Origin: Labilithrix sp.
GTDB lineage: Bacteria; Myxococcota; Polyangia; Polyangiales; Polyangiaceae
Assembly: GCA_028287035.1 (NCBI GenBank)
Contig: JAQBQL010000181.1
Location: 1-64,000, forward strand
DNA length: 64,000 nucleotides
Direction of reading: 5' to 3'
The notes beneath the pieces are model-generated. The model was not told the DNA's origin. It saw only the letters and a program-made list of their open reading frames with translations, and did not search any database. Below are positions 17,886 through 25,963 of this stretch, in pieces; positions within the stretch are counted from its first letter, which is position 1, and the number at the start of each line of letters is the position of its first letter. Made by a program: the position numbers and the translations under genes.

Positions 17886-19328
17886 CTACTGCGGAATCGC
17901 CATCGTCTCGGCCTTCACGCCGTCGACGCCGTCGTTCGTGCCGGGAGCTCCTCCGATGCCTTTGCCGCCGAAGTCGCCCGCCGTGATCGTGGCGTCCTCG
18001 ACCGTGGGCTGCGTGCCGGAGTAGAAGACACCGACCGAAACGCCGCCGGCGCCGCCGCCGCCTGCGCCGCCATTGCCGCCTTTGCCGCCGATGCCACCCG
18101 GGCATCCCGGCGATGTCACGGTTCCTGAGAACCCCGAGATCTGTTGGCCGACCTGACCGGAGATCCCAGCGCCTCCAATGCCCCCTTTACCGGTAATGAT
18201 GCTCGTCCCGCGCAACATCGCCGCCGTATTCACGGACAGGAGACCGATGCTTGCGCCTCCGCCTCCGCCGCCTCCGCCACCGGCGCCACCGCATCCGCCT
18301 GCACCGCCGCCGCTGCCGCCAGCGTTCCCGGAACCCTGGCCGCCCCCGCCGCCCTGACCAGGCCCACCAGCAGGACCTCGTTTCCCGGTCCCAGGGAGCC
18401 AAGCGTTATCGGAAAGTGCCCCAATGGCGGAAGCGCCGTCGCCGGGCGTGCTGATCCCCGGGTTCCCGTTGCCGCCGCTACCGGGCCCGGCACAGACCTG
18501 CGCGAGCTGTCCGCCCGCCCCAGCGCCCAGCGCAGGGAGCCCCGGATCGCCGCTCACGCCACTGTTACCGCCAGCGCCCCCTGTTGACGTCGAGCCGTCG
18601 GGACAGGTACTCGGTGTCGCTCCGCCACCGAGGGAACCGGACGCGCCCTTGCCGTTCAACGCCGCCTGGGACGGGAACGTAGCGTAGTCCGTCTTGGTTC
18701 CCGTGGCCCCGTCCGCTCCCGCGCGCCCCTCCAGCGTCGAGCTCGCAATCACGAGTCCCGCGCTGTTCACCGCCCGCACGGCGATGCTGTTCGGCGCTCC
18801 GAGCTCCGGACCCACCATCTCCAGGTCCGACAACGTCACGTTGGCCGCGGCCACATCCACCGCGTAGTCCGTCCCCGCGCTCGGCTGGATCTTCGGCTTC
18901 GCGCCCGTGAACGCGAAGTCCGCGCACGAGAACCCGCCGTAGATGCCCACCGGGCTCGTGATCTTGACGGCCTCCGCGTACGCGCCCTCGCAGACGTAAA
19001 CGCGCGGCTTGCCCCCAAGCTTTCCCAGCGCCGCTGTGATCGTCTTCAGCGGGGCCGACTTGCTGCCCGTCGCGCCGTCGCTGCCCGACGGCGAAACGAA
19101 GATGCCCACGCTGTCGTCCACGCAGGCCGTCGAGTCCTTCGGCGCCGCGGTCAGGTCACATCCAGCCGGGGCATCGATGCCTCCATCGGCGCCGACAGGT
19201 CCTCCATCTAGATCTGCGCTGCACGTCGCCAAGAAGTCGGGATTCGTGCAGTCGGCATGTGGCGAGCTGCTGCAAGCGTTGGCCACGCCGAAGCCCGCGA
19301 AAAGAATCAGTGCCGGAAGTGAGCGCAT
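17886..19328 (-). CDS. Glycine-rich DUF1565-like lipoprotein, paralogue
   Basis: The 480-residue product parallels the 16205-17632 protein from end to end: lipobox region (GVANAC), GCDLTAAPKDSTACVDDSVG, GIFVSPSGSDGATGSKSAPL, PSAGTDYAVDVAAANVTLS, a long Gly-rich block and the shared ending GGAPGTNDGVDGVKAE. The copies differ by many substitutions and small indels, so the duplication is not recent. Its ATG shares one base with the TAA of the upstream membrane gene (TAATG), indicating coupled translation. A 253-nt spacer separates it from the downstream paralogue. Extracellular location is inferred from the lipobox; function is unknown. Confidence 0.85.
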   Translation of the reverse strand: MRSLPALILFAGFGVANACSSSPHADCTNPDFLATCSADLDGGPVGADGGIDAPAGCDLTAAPKDSTACVDDSVGIFVSPSGSDGATGSKSAPLKTITAALGKLGGKPRVYVCEGAYAEAVKITSPVGIYGGFSCADFAFTGAKPKIQPSAGTDYAVDVAAANVTLSDLEMVGPELGAPNSIAVRAVNSAGLVIASSTLEGRAGADGATGTKTDYATFPSQAALNGKGASGSLGGGATPSTCPDGSTSTGGAGGNSGVSGDPGLPALGAGAGGQLAQVCAGPGSGGNGNPGISTPGDGASAIGALSDNAWLPGTGKRGPAGGPGQGGGGGQGSGNAGGSGGGAGGCGGAGGGGGGGGGASIGLLSVNTAAMLRGTSIITGKGGIGGAGISGQVGQQISGFSGTVTSPGCPGGIGGKGGNGGAGGGGAGGVSVGVFYSGTQPTVEDATITAGDFGGKGIGGAPGTNDGVDGVKAETMAIPQ

Positions 19329-19849
19329 TAGAAGGTCCCCTGAAGCTGAAGTGAGCCGCCCTGCGGCGAAACGGAAGGTGTGACGGCCTTCGCCAACTGG
19401 CGAGCGGCGCGGCTCTCGACGATCCAGTCGACGAGCGCGACGGTGCCGACGAGCGCCGTCACGATGCCAATGCCCAAGGTCACCGAGGTGACCTCGCGAG
19501 CGTGCTCCTGGTCACGACGGGCCTGCGACAGACGCGAGCACTCGTCGGCCGTGCGGCAGTCGTAGACCGGAGCGTTCGAGCTGCCGCTGGCGCCTGCGAT
19601 CTTCTCCGCGTCGGCCTCAGCGGAGTTGCCCTTCGCGTAGAACGCGGCGGTCGCGCCGAACGACACGAGCGAGAGCCCGTAGAAGATGAAGGTGCCAGCG
19701 CGAGCGATCTTCGCCTCCTCCGTCGGAGGGCTCGTCCCTGACGGGTCCGCATACGCAGGCCGGGCGCCGAGAGCGAGGAAGCTGACGGCCAGGAGAGCGG
19801 CCACTACGCGGTGCAGCAGAGGACGATGATCGTATCGATGGCTTCGCAT
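19328..19849 (-). CDS. Membrane protein coupled to the glycine-rich lipoprotein
   Basis: The 173-residue product has an N-terminal signal or membrane segment (VVAALLAVSFLALGARPAYA), a second hydrophobic stretch (IFYGLSLVSFGATAAFYAKG, about residues 54-73), a region with two Cys (YDCRTADECSRL), and a third hydrophobic helix (VTLGIGIVTALVGTVALVDW). Its stop overlaps the start of the glycine-rich lipoprotein by one base. This pairing suggests that the membrane protein helps to export or anchor its partner, but that is inference from position. I do not recognise the family. Confidence 0.65.
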   Translation of the reverse strand: MRSHRYDHRPLLHRVVAALLAVSFLALGARPAYADPSGTSPPTEEAKIARAGTFIFYGLSLVSFGATAAFYAKGNSAEADAEKIAGASGSSNAPVYDCRTADECSRLSQARRDQEHAREVTSVTLGIGIVTALVGTVALVDWIVESRAARQLAKAVTPSVSPQGGSLQLQGTF

Positions 19850-19962
19850 GATTGACTCCGGAAGGCGTCGGTCGACCGACGAGCCCCCAAGTTGCGACCA
19901 TTCTGCCTGACCCGGTCGCGATCAGGAAGTGCCAGGCACGAGCGGCCGGGCAGCCACTTCGC

Positions 19963-19979
19963 ATACCCCGCCGGGGTAT
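19963..19979. promoter_or_regulatory. Palindrome ATACCCCG-C-CGGGGTAT, possible operator
   Basis: A perfect 8-bp inverted repeat with a one-base centre lies 114 nt upstream of the 19328-19849 start. Its form (TACCCC...GGGGTA) resembles operators of CsoR/RcnR-type regulators, but no such regulator is present in the window. A related palindrome lies at 50507-50521. In GC-rich DNA a short repeat may also occur by chance or form an RNA hairpin. Confidence 0.3.
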
Positions 19980-20030
19980 TGACGTCCGTGATGAGATGTG
20001 GGGCTCGGCGCCAGGCACGGCGCGCGTGGC

Positions 20031-20321
20031 TCATCGTTCCGTCTGAAGAACGTCCCGCTCGAACGCCGCGATCTCCTCCTCCGCGCCTCGCGCCGTCCCC
20101 AGCACGAACACACGCCCGTCATGCATCACCACCTGCGGGCCGTTGCCGAAGAAGCGGTCGAACGCGTCGCCGGTACGCAGGTACGTCTCCGAGTCGTAGA
20201 AGACGATCCAGCCGTACGGCCGCGCCCACGCATCGAGGACGACCGCGCGTGGGGGGTCGCTCGGCAGACCGACGTTGTGGACGTCGAGGACGGTCTTCTC
20301 GGCTTCGCCTCGCGTGATCAT
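20031..20321 (-). CDS. Imm35/YrhB-like immunity protein, second copy
   Basis: The 96-residue product begins MITRGEAEKTVLD and contains PYGWIVFYDSETYLRTGDAF, then FFGNGPQVVMHDGRVFVLGT and an acidic helical tail (EEEIAAFERDV). This is the pattern of the Imm35/YrhB family: an N-terminal helix, GWVF.Y.S..Y..TGD, GNGPI.V....G.V..LGT. The family supplies immunity proteins in polymorphic toxin loci. It overlaps the preceding immunity copy by 4 nt (ATGA). It is about two-thirds identical to that copy, differing mostly in residues 14-25 and the tail. It is cytoplasmic and predicted to neutralise the adjacent toxin or a variant of it. Confidence 0.8.
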   Translation of the reverse strand: MITRGEAEKTVLDVHNVGLPSDPPRAVVLDAWARPYGWIVFYDSETYLRTGDAFDRFFGNGPQVVMHDGRVFVLGTARGAEEEIAAFERDVLQTER

Positions 20322-20617
20322 TCGTTGCCCCCGGCGCTCAGCCCGTGTTCCCGCTCGAACGCGGCGACCTCTTCGGCCACCCTCCGCCCCGTCCCCAGCA
20401 CGAAGACACGCTTGTCGTGCATGACCACCTGCGGACCGTTGCCGAAGAACCGCTGGAACGCGTCTCCGGTCCGCACGTACGACTCCGAGTCGTAGAGGAT
20501 CACCCAGCCGTACGGCCGCAGCCACGCGTCGAGGACGACCGCACGGTCGTCTTCCGCTGCCTTCTTTGCATTCAGGCCATCCAGAACGATCTTCTCGGCT
20601 TCTGCTCGCGTGATCAT
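20318..20617 (-). CDS. Imm35/YrhB-like immunity protein, first copy
   Basis: The 99-residue product (MITRAEAEKIVLDGLNAKKA) carries the Imm35-type core PYGWVILYDSESYVRTGDAF and FFGNGPQVVMHDKRVFVLGT. Its ATG overlaps the stop of the papain-fold toxin gene by 4 nt, so production follows that of the toxin, the standard arrangement for cognate immunity. The downstream paralogue overlaps it in the same way. The strong conservation of the core between copies, against divergence in the N-terminal loop, suggests that the loop is the part that distinguishes toxins. Family assignment rests on motif recall. Confidence 0.82.
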   Translation of the reverse strand: MITRAEAEKIVLDGLNAKKAAEDDRAVVLDAWLRPYGWVILYDSESYVRTGDAFQRFFGNGPQVVMHDKRVFVLGTGRRVAEEVAAFEREHGLSAGGNE

Positions 20618-21828
20618 GGCTTCCTCGGGAAGGTCTGGAGCATACTCCACTGCACGTAGGTCGGATCGCTGAGCACGGCCGCTTGCCCGCTCTGGCCGTC
20701 CACGAAGTAAACGCGCCCGTCCACGTTGACCGCGTTGAACACATGGCCGGGTTCGGGGGCGTTGCGGGTGCCAGCCACGATCGCGCGTGACCCCGGTCCG
20801 CTCCTGAGTAGCTGCGCCTCGACGTCGCCAGGTGAGGTGATGGGCCGGAACGTACCGCCCGTTACCTGCTGAATGTGTTCGAGCTTGAGCGGATATTCGC
20901 TCGGCAGCGCAGTCGCCGGATGCCTCGCAAGCGTGGCGTCCGTCGCGACCGCGCAGTTCACGCAGTTCAGCGTGCGTCCCGGAGCCGTCGGGAACCCCGG
21001 ATTGATATCCGCGATCGTGTGGGCGCGCGCCGCGCTCCCGGCCGGCGACGTTCCGGATGCGGCGCTGCTCTGGATCGCCGAGCTCTCCGCCTTCGCCTCG
21101 GCGCACGTCGCTCGCGTCGTCGTGGAGGCGCCGGCCGATGCGGTCGCCACGTTGAATGCCGTCTTCGCTACCCACTTGGGGTCGGTGCCCGCGACCCGCC
21201 ACGCGTGGCCGAGCTGGCGGAGCGCGGCGCCGAACCCGAGACGCAGGCCGATCTCGACCACCTTCGCGCTCTCACGCGTGGCCGCGTCCTGCTCGCCCAT
21301 GAAGCCGTTGGCGGCGGCGACCGCGTACAGCTTCGGCTCGGCCTTGAACGTCTCGAGCGCGTCAGGCCCAACCACGAACTCCACACGCTTCGGCTCGGTG
21401 TTGAAGGCCGTCCAGTAGACCGCCCCGTCCTTCCCATCCGGGTCCTTCGTCACCTCTGGATAGAGCTTGTAGTCGCCTACCCTGATGGCCCGCGAGGGGT
21501 CCGTACGGGTGTCCTTCGGAAGCCCGTCGGCCAGGTTGGCGAGCGTGATGCCGCGCCGGGCGTTGGCCGCGGCAGAGAGCTCGCTTCGCGGAGTCGCTAC
21601 GGCGTGCGCCGGGCGCTCGGCCAGACCGACCGGCTTCCCCTGCATCGCGGGGTTCGAGAACATCGCGGGCGAGTAGGACGACGTCTGGGTGCCCAGCCTC
21701 GAGGGCTCCGTCAGCCAGGGCGCGTTCGCGACGTTCTCGCGCTGCTTGCGCTCCGCGCCGGGCAACGGCTTGTCGTAGTCATCCTGCCAGGCTGGCGTGC
21801 GGCGGGAGGCGCCGTCGATCCCTTCCAT
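20614..21828 (-). CDS. Polymorphic toxin with papain-like fold C-terminus
   Basis: The 404-residue product has a Pro-rich, disordered-looking N-terminus (about residues 1-90) without a signal peptide, a middle region and a C-terminal domain of about 125 residues. That domain shows a Cys-His-Asp triad: LNCVNCAVATDATL near 289, GHVFNAVNV near 362 and YFVDGQSGQAAV near 375. Papain-fold toxins of this kind (Tox-PL group) act as proteases or glutamine deamidases. No PAAR, VgrG or RHS segment is seen, so the secretion route is unknown, and a cargo effector with a docking N-terminus is possible. It is followed by two overlapping Imm35-like genes, which supports the toxin reading. Confidence 0.75.
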   Translation of the reverse strand: MEGIDGASRRTPAWQDDYDKPLPGAERKQRENVANAPWLTEPSRLGTQTSSYSPAMFSNPAMQGKPVGLAERPAHAVATPRSELSAAANARRGITLANLADGLPKDTRTDPSRAIRVGDYKLYPEVTKDPDGKDGAVYWTAFNTEPKRVEFVVGPDALETFKAEPKLYAVAAANGFMGEQDAATRESAKVVEIGLRLGFGAALRQLGHAWRVAGTDPKWVAKTAFNVATASAGASTTTRATCAEAKAESSAIQSSAASGTSPAGSAARAHTIADINPGFPTAPGRTLNCVNCAVATDATLARHPATALPSEYPLKLEHIQQVTGGTFRPITSPGDVEAQLLRSGPGSRAIVAGTRNAPEPGHVFNAVNVDGRVYFVDGQSGQAAVLSDPTYVQWSMLQTFPRKP

Positions 21829-21960
21829 GGCCTGCGTGGTCGGCCGCTTCGTGCCGGCGTTGCCTGCAATCTGCCGCGCTCACTCCGCCTCCTGATGCGC
21901 CCTCGCATCTCCCGGCCGAAACCCTCGTCCCCCCGTCCCGGCCGCCGTACCATGCCGCCC

Positions 21961-23238
21961 ATGAAGTTCCTCGGCGAGCTGGACGAGGCGTCGTTGGCGC
22001 GCACGCAGCGCTGCAATGTCCTGCTCCGCGATCCTGCTCGCTTGCAGACGATCCGGGACACGGGGCTGCTCGACACCCCGTCCGAGGAAGCCTTCGACCG
22101 GCTGGCGCGGCTCGCTGCGCAGCTCCTCGACGTGCCGCTGACCCTGCTCTCCCTCGTCACTGACGATCGGCAGTTCTTCAAGGCCGACTACGGGCTCGCG
22201 TCACCGTTCAAGGAGACGCGCACGCTCCCGATCGACGCGTCGCTGTGCCGGTACACGCTCGAGGCCGAGCCGATCATCTCGTCGAACGCGACGCATGATC
22301 CCTTCCTCCGCCTCCACCCGTCGACCGGCCCCTGGGGCATCGTCGCGCTGATCGTGCTGCCGCTCGTCCACCCGTCGGGGCATGTGCTGGGGACGTTCTG
22401 CTGCATCCAGCCGACCGCCCGCGAGTGGACCGAGCGCGACATGACGGTCATGAAGGAGCTCACGCAATCCATCATGACGGAGATCCTTCTTCGTGAGCAG
22501 ATCGCCAAGCTCAAGGCCGCGCAGCAGGTGCGCGAGACGTTCGTCGCCGCGCTGACGCACGACATGCGGACGCCGCTGATGAACGCCAAGATGAGCATGC
22601 ATCTGCTTCGCGGAGGTCCGGGGAGCGCGGAGAGCATCGAGCTCGCGTCGGAGCGCGTCAGCCGGAACATCGACCGCGCCGACCGGATGCTCCGGGATCT
22701 GCTCGACGCGAGCCGCATCGAGGCGCGCCTCGGCGTCGGAATTCGGGCGGAGCCGTGTGACCTCGGCGCCATCGCGGCGCACACGCTCGAGGAGCTGTCC
22801 GCGGCCTATCCCGAGCGCTTCCGTCTGCAGGCGGAGGGCGAGCTCACGATCGTGGGCGATCGCGACGCGTTGCAGCGGGTGATCGAGAACCTGGCTTCGA
22901 ACGCGGCCAAGTACGGCGCGCCCGGCACGATCATCGACGTCGTCCTCGAGCGCGCCGAGCGCGGGCTGACCTTGCGGGTCACGAACCAGGGCGTGCCGAT
23001 CCCGGAGAGCCTGCTGCCGACCATCTTCGAGCCGTTCCAGCGGGCCGAGACCGGAGCGCCGAGCGCCGTGAAGGGCTGGGGTCTCGGCCTCGCGCTCGTG
23101 CGCGGCTTCGTCGAGGCGCACGGGGGACGCGTCACCGTCACGAGCACCGCCGCGGCGGGAACGACCTTCACGGTCTCGCTCCCGCTCCAGCCGCCGGCGC
23201 TCCCGGTGGGCGACGCGCCCCAGCGCCTCCACAGCTGA
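21961..23238 (+). CDS. GAF-domain sensor histidine kinase
   Basis: The 425-residue product has an N-terminal GAF domain (about 25-170; TGLLDTPSEEAFDRLARLAA, LTLLSLVTDDRQFFK and ASLCRYTLE are typical), then a HisKA domain with the phospho-acceptor in ALTHDMRTPLMNAKMSM (about residue 199). A HATPase domain follows with N-box ENLASNAAKYG (about 311) and G-boxes ending GWGLGLALVRGFVEAHGGRV. No membrane segment is seen, so it is cytosolic. No response regulator lies next to it. The ATG at 21961 was preferred over one at 21952 because a TACCAT hexamer (21948-21953) ends 7 nt before it; the alternative adds three residues. Confidence 0.9.
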   Translation: MKFLGELDEASLARTQRCNVLLRDPARLQTIRDTGLLDTPSEEAFDRLARLAAQLLDVPLTLLSLVTDDRQFFKADYGLASPFKETRTLPIDASLCRYTLEAEPIISSNATHDPFLRLHPSTGPWGIVALIVLPLVHPSGHVLGTFCCIQPTAREWTERDMTVMKELTQSIMTEILLREQIAKLKAAQQVRETFVAALTHDMRTPLMNAKMSMHLLRGGPGSAESIELASERVSRNIDRADRMLRDLLDASRIEARLGVGIRAEPCDLGAIAAHTLEELSAAYPERFRLQAEGELTIVGDRDALQRVIENLASNAAKYGAPGTIIDVVLERAERGLTLRVTNQGVPIPESLLPTIFEPFQRAETGAPSAVKGWGLGLALVRGFVEAHGGRVTVTSTAAAGTTFTVSLPLQPPALPVGDAPQRLHS

Positions 23239-23256
23239 CCTTACCGGCCAAAAGAA

Positions 23257-23294
23257 GAGCGGCGCGGACGGCACCCTCGCCATCCGCGCCGCTC
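23257..23294 (-). terminator. Intrinsic terminator, strong hairpin between convergent genes
   Basis: A perfect 12-bp stem (GAGCGGCGCGGA pairing with TCCGCGCCGCTC) sits between the convergent stops of the histidine kinase and the 23324 gene. Read on the minus strand it is followed by TTCTTTTGG, a short U-rich tract, so it can end the minus-strand transcript; on the plus strand it may act as a roadblock hairpin. Confidence 0.7.
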
Positions 23295-23323
23295 GCAGCG
23301 CACGCCGTCATGTCACGCGCGGA

Positions 23324-24151
23324 TCACGCAGCGCGGCTCTGCGGCCCCTGGTCCTCGTCGGTCATCCCCGGGCTCAACACCGGAGGCGCAGGAGGCGCGG
23401 GAGGCGCCACCACCGGCGCCGGCGGCGTGACCACCCCCTTCGGCTTCGGCCCGCGCCGCTTGGCGATGCCGAGACGGATCATCTGATCACGCCGCGTCAC
23501 CACGGTCCGCGCCATCTCGCTCCACGCGCTCACCCACGCGTAGATCTTGCGGAGCACCTCGAGCCGCGCCGTCGTCCGCTCGTCCGACTCCGCGCGCACC
23601 GTGCTCGTCTCCGCCACCGACTGCGCGGTATCGACCATCGCCTGCAGGCGCTTCAGCGACTCCTTCGTCGTCCCGAACTGCTCGAGGACGCCGAGCGCCT
23701 CCTGGTCGACCTTGCGCGTCTCCTTGCGCCCCTCGCCCTTCTCGAGGGCGTGCCGGCGCTGGAGGAACGTCGCCGCGTTGAGCACCGAGCCCATCCCCTT
23801 CGCCGGCTCGTGATCGTGAAAGAGGAATTCCGCCTGCTCGGGATGAGTCAGCTGCAGCATCGTGCGCGTGCGGACGAGGCCCGTCGCCTCCCAGGTCTCA
23901 CAAGCCTCGATGGCCGCGGTGACCGGATTGGCCTCGATGACCGGCGCCACCACGCTCGCCGCCTTGAGCTCGTTGAGGAGCGACCAGGCCTCCTCGAGCC
24001 GCTCCTCCGACCACCCGAGCGGCGCGAAGTGCGCGCGAATGGCGGGGTCCGCAATGCCCTGGAGGAACGTCAGCATACGCGCCGGACCGTTCTTCAGCGT
24101 GGCCTCGGAGACGTCGCTCGCAACGGTGGACGCAATCTTGATGGTAGCCAT
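23324..24151 (-). CDS. Hypothetical protein with Pro-rich C-terminus
   Basis: The 275-residue product starts at the ATG at 24151, with a GAGG four nt upstream; the frame is open further upstream but loses protein character there. The body is helical (ARMLTFLQGIADPAIRAHFA, GWSEERLEEAWSLLNELKAA, a His-rich LFHDHEP near residue 110). A basic segment KRRGPKPKG follows near residue 225, then a Pro/Ala/Val-rich tail of about 35 residues. No catalytic or membrane signature is visible. Similar helical proteins with repetitive tails are common in Polyangia, but I cannot name a family. It ends at the terminator described above. Confidence 0.65.
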   Translation of the reverse strand: MATIKIASTVASDVSEATLKNGPARMLTFLQGIADPAIRAHFAPLGWSEERLEEAWSLLNELKAASVVAPVIEANPVTAAIEACETWEATGLVRTRTMLQLTHPEQAEFLFHDHEPAKGMGSVLNAATFLQRRHALEKGEGRKETRKVDQEALGVLEQFGTTKESLKRLQAMVDTAQSVAETSTVRAESDERTTARLEVLRKIYAWVSAWSEMARTVVTRRDQMIRLGIAKRRGPKPKGVVTPPAPVVAPPAPPAPPVLSPGMTDEDQGPQSRAA

Positions 24152-24605
24152 GGCCTCTATCGCTTCTTTCGTGAAGTGGGCGCCGTAGGTGGCGCCGATG
24201 GGAGGTTCTGACGCGGCGGCCGGGCCGATGATCTGGCCCCGCGTGTCACCCGGACGGCCGACGGGGCGAGGTGCGAGGCTTGGCGCGCGAGGCGCGGAGC
24301 ATCGCGGCTCTGCGCGGGAGCTTCGTGAACGTCGCGGAAGCTTCGCGAGCGAGCGCGAAGGGTTCGTGCGTGGTGGGGAGGGGCTCGCGAGCGTTCGAGG
24401 GCGCATGCGGGCGACCAGAGATCGCCCACTTGCGCGGCTCGCGAGGCCCCGGCGACCGACAACGAACGTGCCACGTCCGCTCGCGCGGGCTCCGGCGCAG
24501 CGCGCGAACCAGGTTCCGCGGGTTTCGAAGCTTCGCGTTGGGCTGCGGAGCGTCGCGCTCTGCTCACGGGCGCGCGCCGTCCGCGGGTGGAGCCTCTCGT
24601 CCGGC
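24152..24605. other. Non-coding stretch with clustered GAAGCTTC-type palindromes
   Basis: No convincing gene is seen here. The open frames are Arg/Ser-rich shadows without ribosome sites. The DNA repeats short sequences of the form (C)GAAGCTTC(G) and CTTCGCGAGC, seen near 24319, 24338, 24528 and 24609, mixed with GGCTCGCGAG motifs near 24386 and 24438. The role is unknown; it may form RNA secondary structure. Confidence 0.4.
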
Positions 24606-24743
24606 TCACGAAGCTTCCTCACCCTCCGTGCAGCCATCGTCGTAGTGCGCCAGCATCGACTCCGCGAGCAAGTGATCGCACCAGATCTGCTGCAGCGCCC
24701 GTCCCTTGAGCACTGCACGGTCTGCGGGCACGAAGCACCCCAT
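24606..24743 (-). CDS. Small 45-residue protein
   Basis: An ATG at 24743 is preceded by an AGGAGA seven nt upstream, a strong ribosome site, and opens a 45-codon frame (MGCFVPADRAVLKGRALQQI, ending GCTEGEEAS) that stops at 24606. The product has a balanced composition with an amphipathic helix and three Cys, unlike the Arg-rich shadow frames around it. It lies upstream of the 23324-24151 gene on the same strand, 454 nt away. The family is not recognised. Confidence rests on the ribosome site and composition. Confidence 0.55.
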   Translation of the reverse strand: MGCFVPADRAVLKGRALQQIWCDHLLAESMLAHYDDGCTEGEEAS

Positions 24744-24805
24744 CGCGCGCTCTCCTAGCGGCCCTTGAATGGACGCTGGCGTGACAACACGCCCGCAGCT
24801 CCGCC

Positions 24806-25675
24806 CTACCCCGGGACTCGCACCGCGATTCTACGTGCGCGCACTCGGCGCACACGTGGAGGCTTGGGCCCGCGCGCCGGTAATGTCGCCTCGAACGGCG
24901 CGTCGATTTTCCCGCTGTTGTCGTCGAGCCGGATGGTGGCGACAGCCCGCGCCCTGGAGATGCCGATCACCTTTCCCTTCACCCATCCCTCGTCAGCGAG
25001 GTCTGCTCGAACCTGCCCGCCCTTGACGATGTGGGATGGGACTTCCATCGCGGCTCTCCTCGCCTTCGCCTCTTCGTCAGAGATCGCTGGAGCGCGGGCA
25101 TGGGACCCCTGCCGCCGACGCCGCTGGTCTCCGTAGATCATCCGCTGAAGCTCCTGCTTCTTCAGCGGGCGCTCGAGAGCTTGAAGGGCGCGGCCGACGT
25201 CATCGCCGGCGATCACGTAGGCGCACCCGCCCACGAATGCCGCCCAAGGCGCGTGGGTCTCGCCCTGCGACTGCGTGTACAGGAGCGCGACTCCGCTGCC
25301 GTTGCGCATGTCGCGCGGCGGTACCTGGAGGACGATCTCGATCGTTGGATAGTCGTCCGTGTGATCCTGAAATGCCACGTAGGGGCCGGGAACGAGCCGC
25401 GCGCCGGCGAGAGCTTCCAGGAATGCCGATGCCGTCGCGGCCTTCATCGCGACGGTCACTCGCTTCGGCTTCGGTGCGAGGCTCGTCGAGAGCGCGCCTT
25501 CGCCGGATAACCCGCCGCCGCCGCTCCGACGCAGCTGGTAGCGCGCTGCTATCGGCGAGGCAGGGTTGTAGCCGACCCACACGTCCTGGATCAGCACGAC
25601 TTGTGCGTCACGAACATGCAACACATCGCCGAGGCGTGACTGGGGAGGAGCATTTGCTTCGTCCGGAAAGGCCAT
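24806..25675 (-). CDS. Unknown protein divergent from the MmeI-like operon
   Basis: The 289-residue product has a GAGAAG ribosome-like site shortly before the ATG. The N-terminal two-thirds has beta-rich character (VLIQDVWVGYNPASPIAARY, TIEIVLQVPPRDMRNGSGVA, CAYVIAGDDVGRALQALERP). The C-terminus is strongly basic (an Arg cluster DQRRRRQG near 190 and GPKPPRVRRVRARR at the end), which suggests nucleic-acid or membrane-surface binding. No catalytic motif is evident. It is transcribed away from the methyltransferase-helicase pair across a 288-nt spacer, so it could share regulation with that pair or simply border the island. Confidence 0.6.
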   Translation of the reverse strand: MAFPDEANAPPQSRLGDVLHVRDAQVVLIQDVWVGYNPASPIAARYQLRRSGGGGLSGEGALSTSLAPKPKRVTVAMKAATASAFLEALAGARLVPGPYVAFQDHTDDYPTIEIVLQVPPRDMRNGSGVALLYTQSQGETHAPWAAFVGGCAYVIAGDDVGRALQALERPLKKQELQRMIYGDQRRRRQGSHARAPAISDEEAKARRAAMEVPSHIVKGGQVRADLADEGWVKGKVIGISRARAVATIRLDDNSGKIDAPFEATLPARGPKPPRVRRVRARRIAVRVPG

Positions 25676-25963
25676 GTGTCTTCTCGCCTTGCGTCTGCTT
25701 GTGTCGTGTCACTGCCTCGAGTCGAGGCGGACGAGTTGCGATCCTCGCACAGCCGGTCACCCGCGGCTCGGCGCGTTGACGCCCGTGCGACGGTCGACGT
25801 CCTACCAATAGCGCTAGGAGCGCTCACACACTTGCCCATGTCGTGCGCACCGGGGTTCCGCCGCGGAAGTGAGCGACCCCTCGGCGCGAGCGCGGCCGTT
25901 GTGCCTGGTGCAGCGAACACGAGACCGCCGCACCAACCCCGTTCGGGTCTATCCTGCCGTGGC

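Noticed and set aside
16500..18700. Repetitive DNA resembling a repeat array
   Set aside because: The repeats are imperfect Gly/Ala codon runs inside coding frames; there are no spaced identical repeats, so no CRISPR array.
20875..21960. Upstream extension of the histidine kinase frame
   Set aside because: It is opposite the toxin gene and Arg-rich; protein character begins at the GAF domain with a TACCAT box just before 21961.
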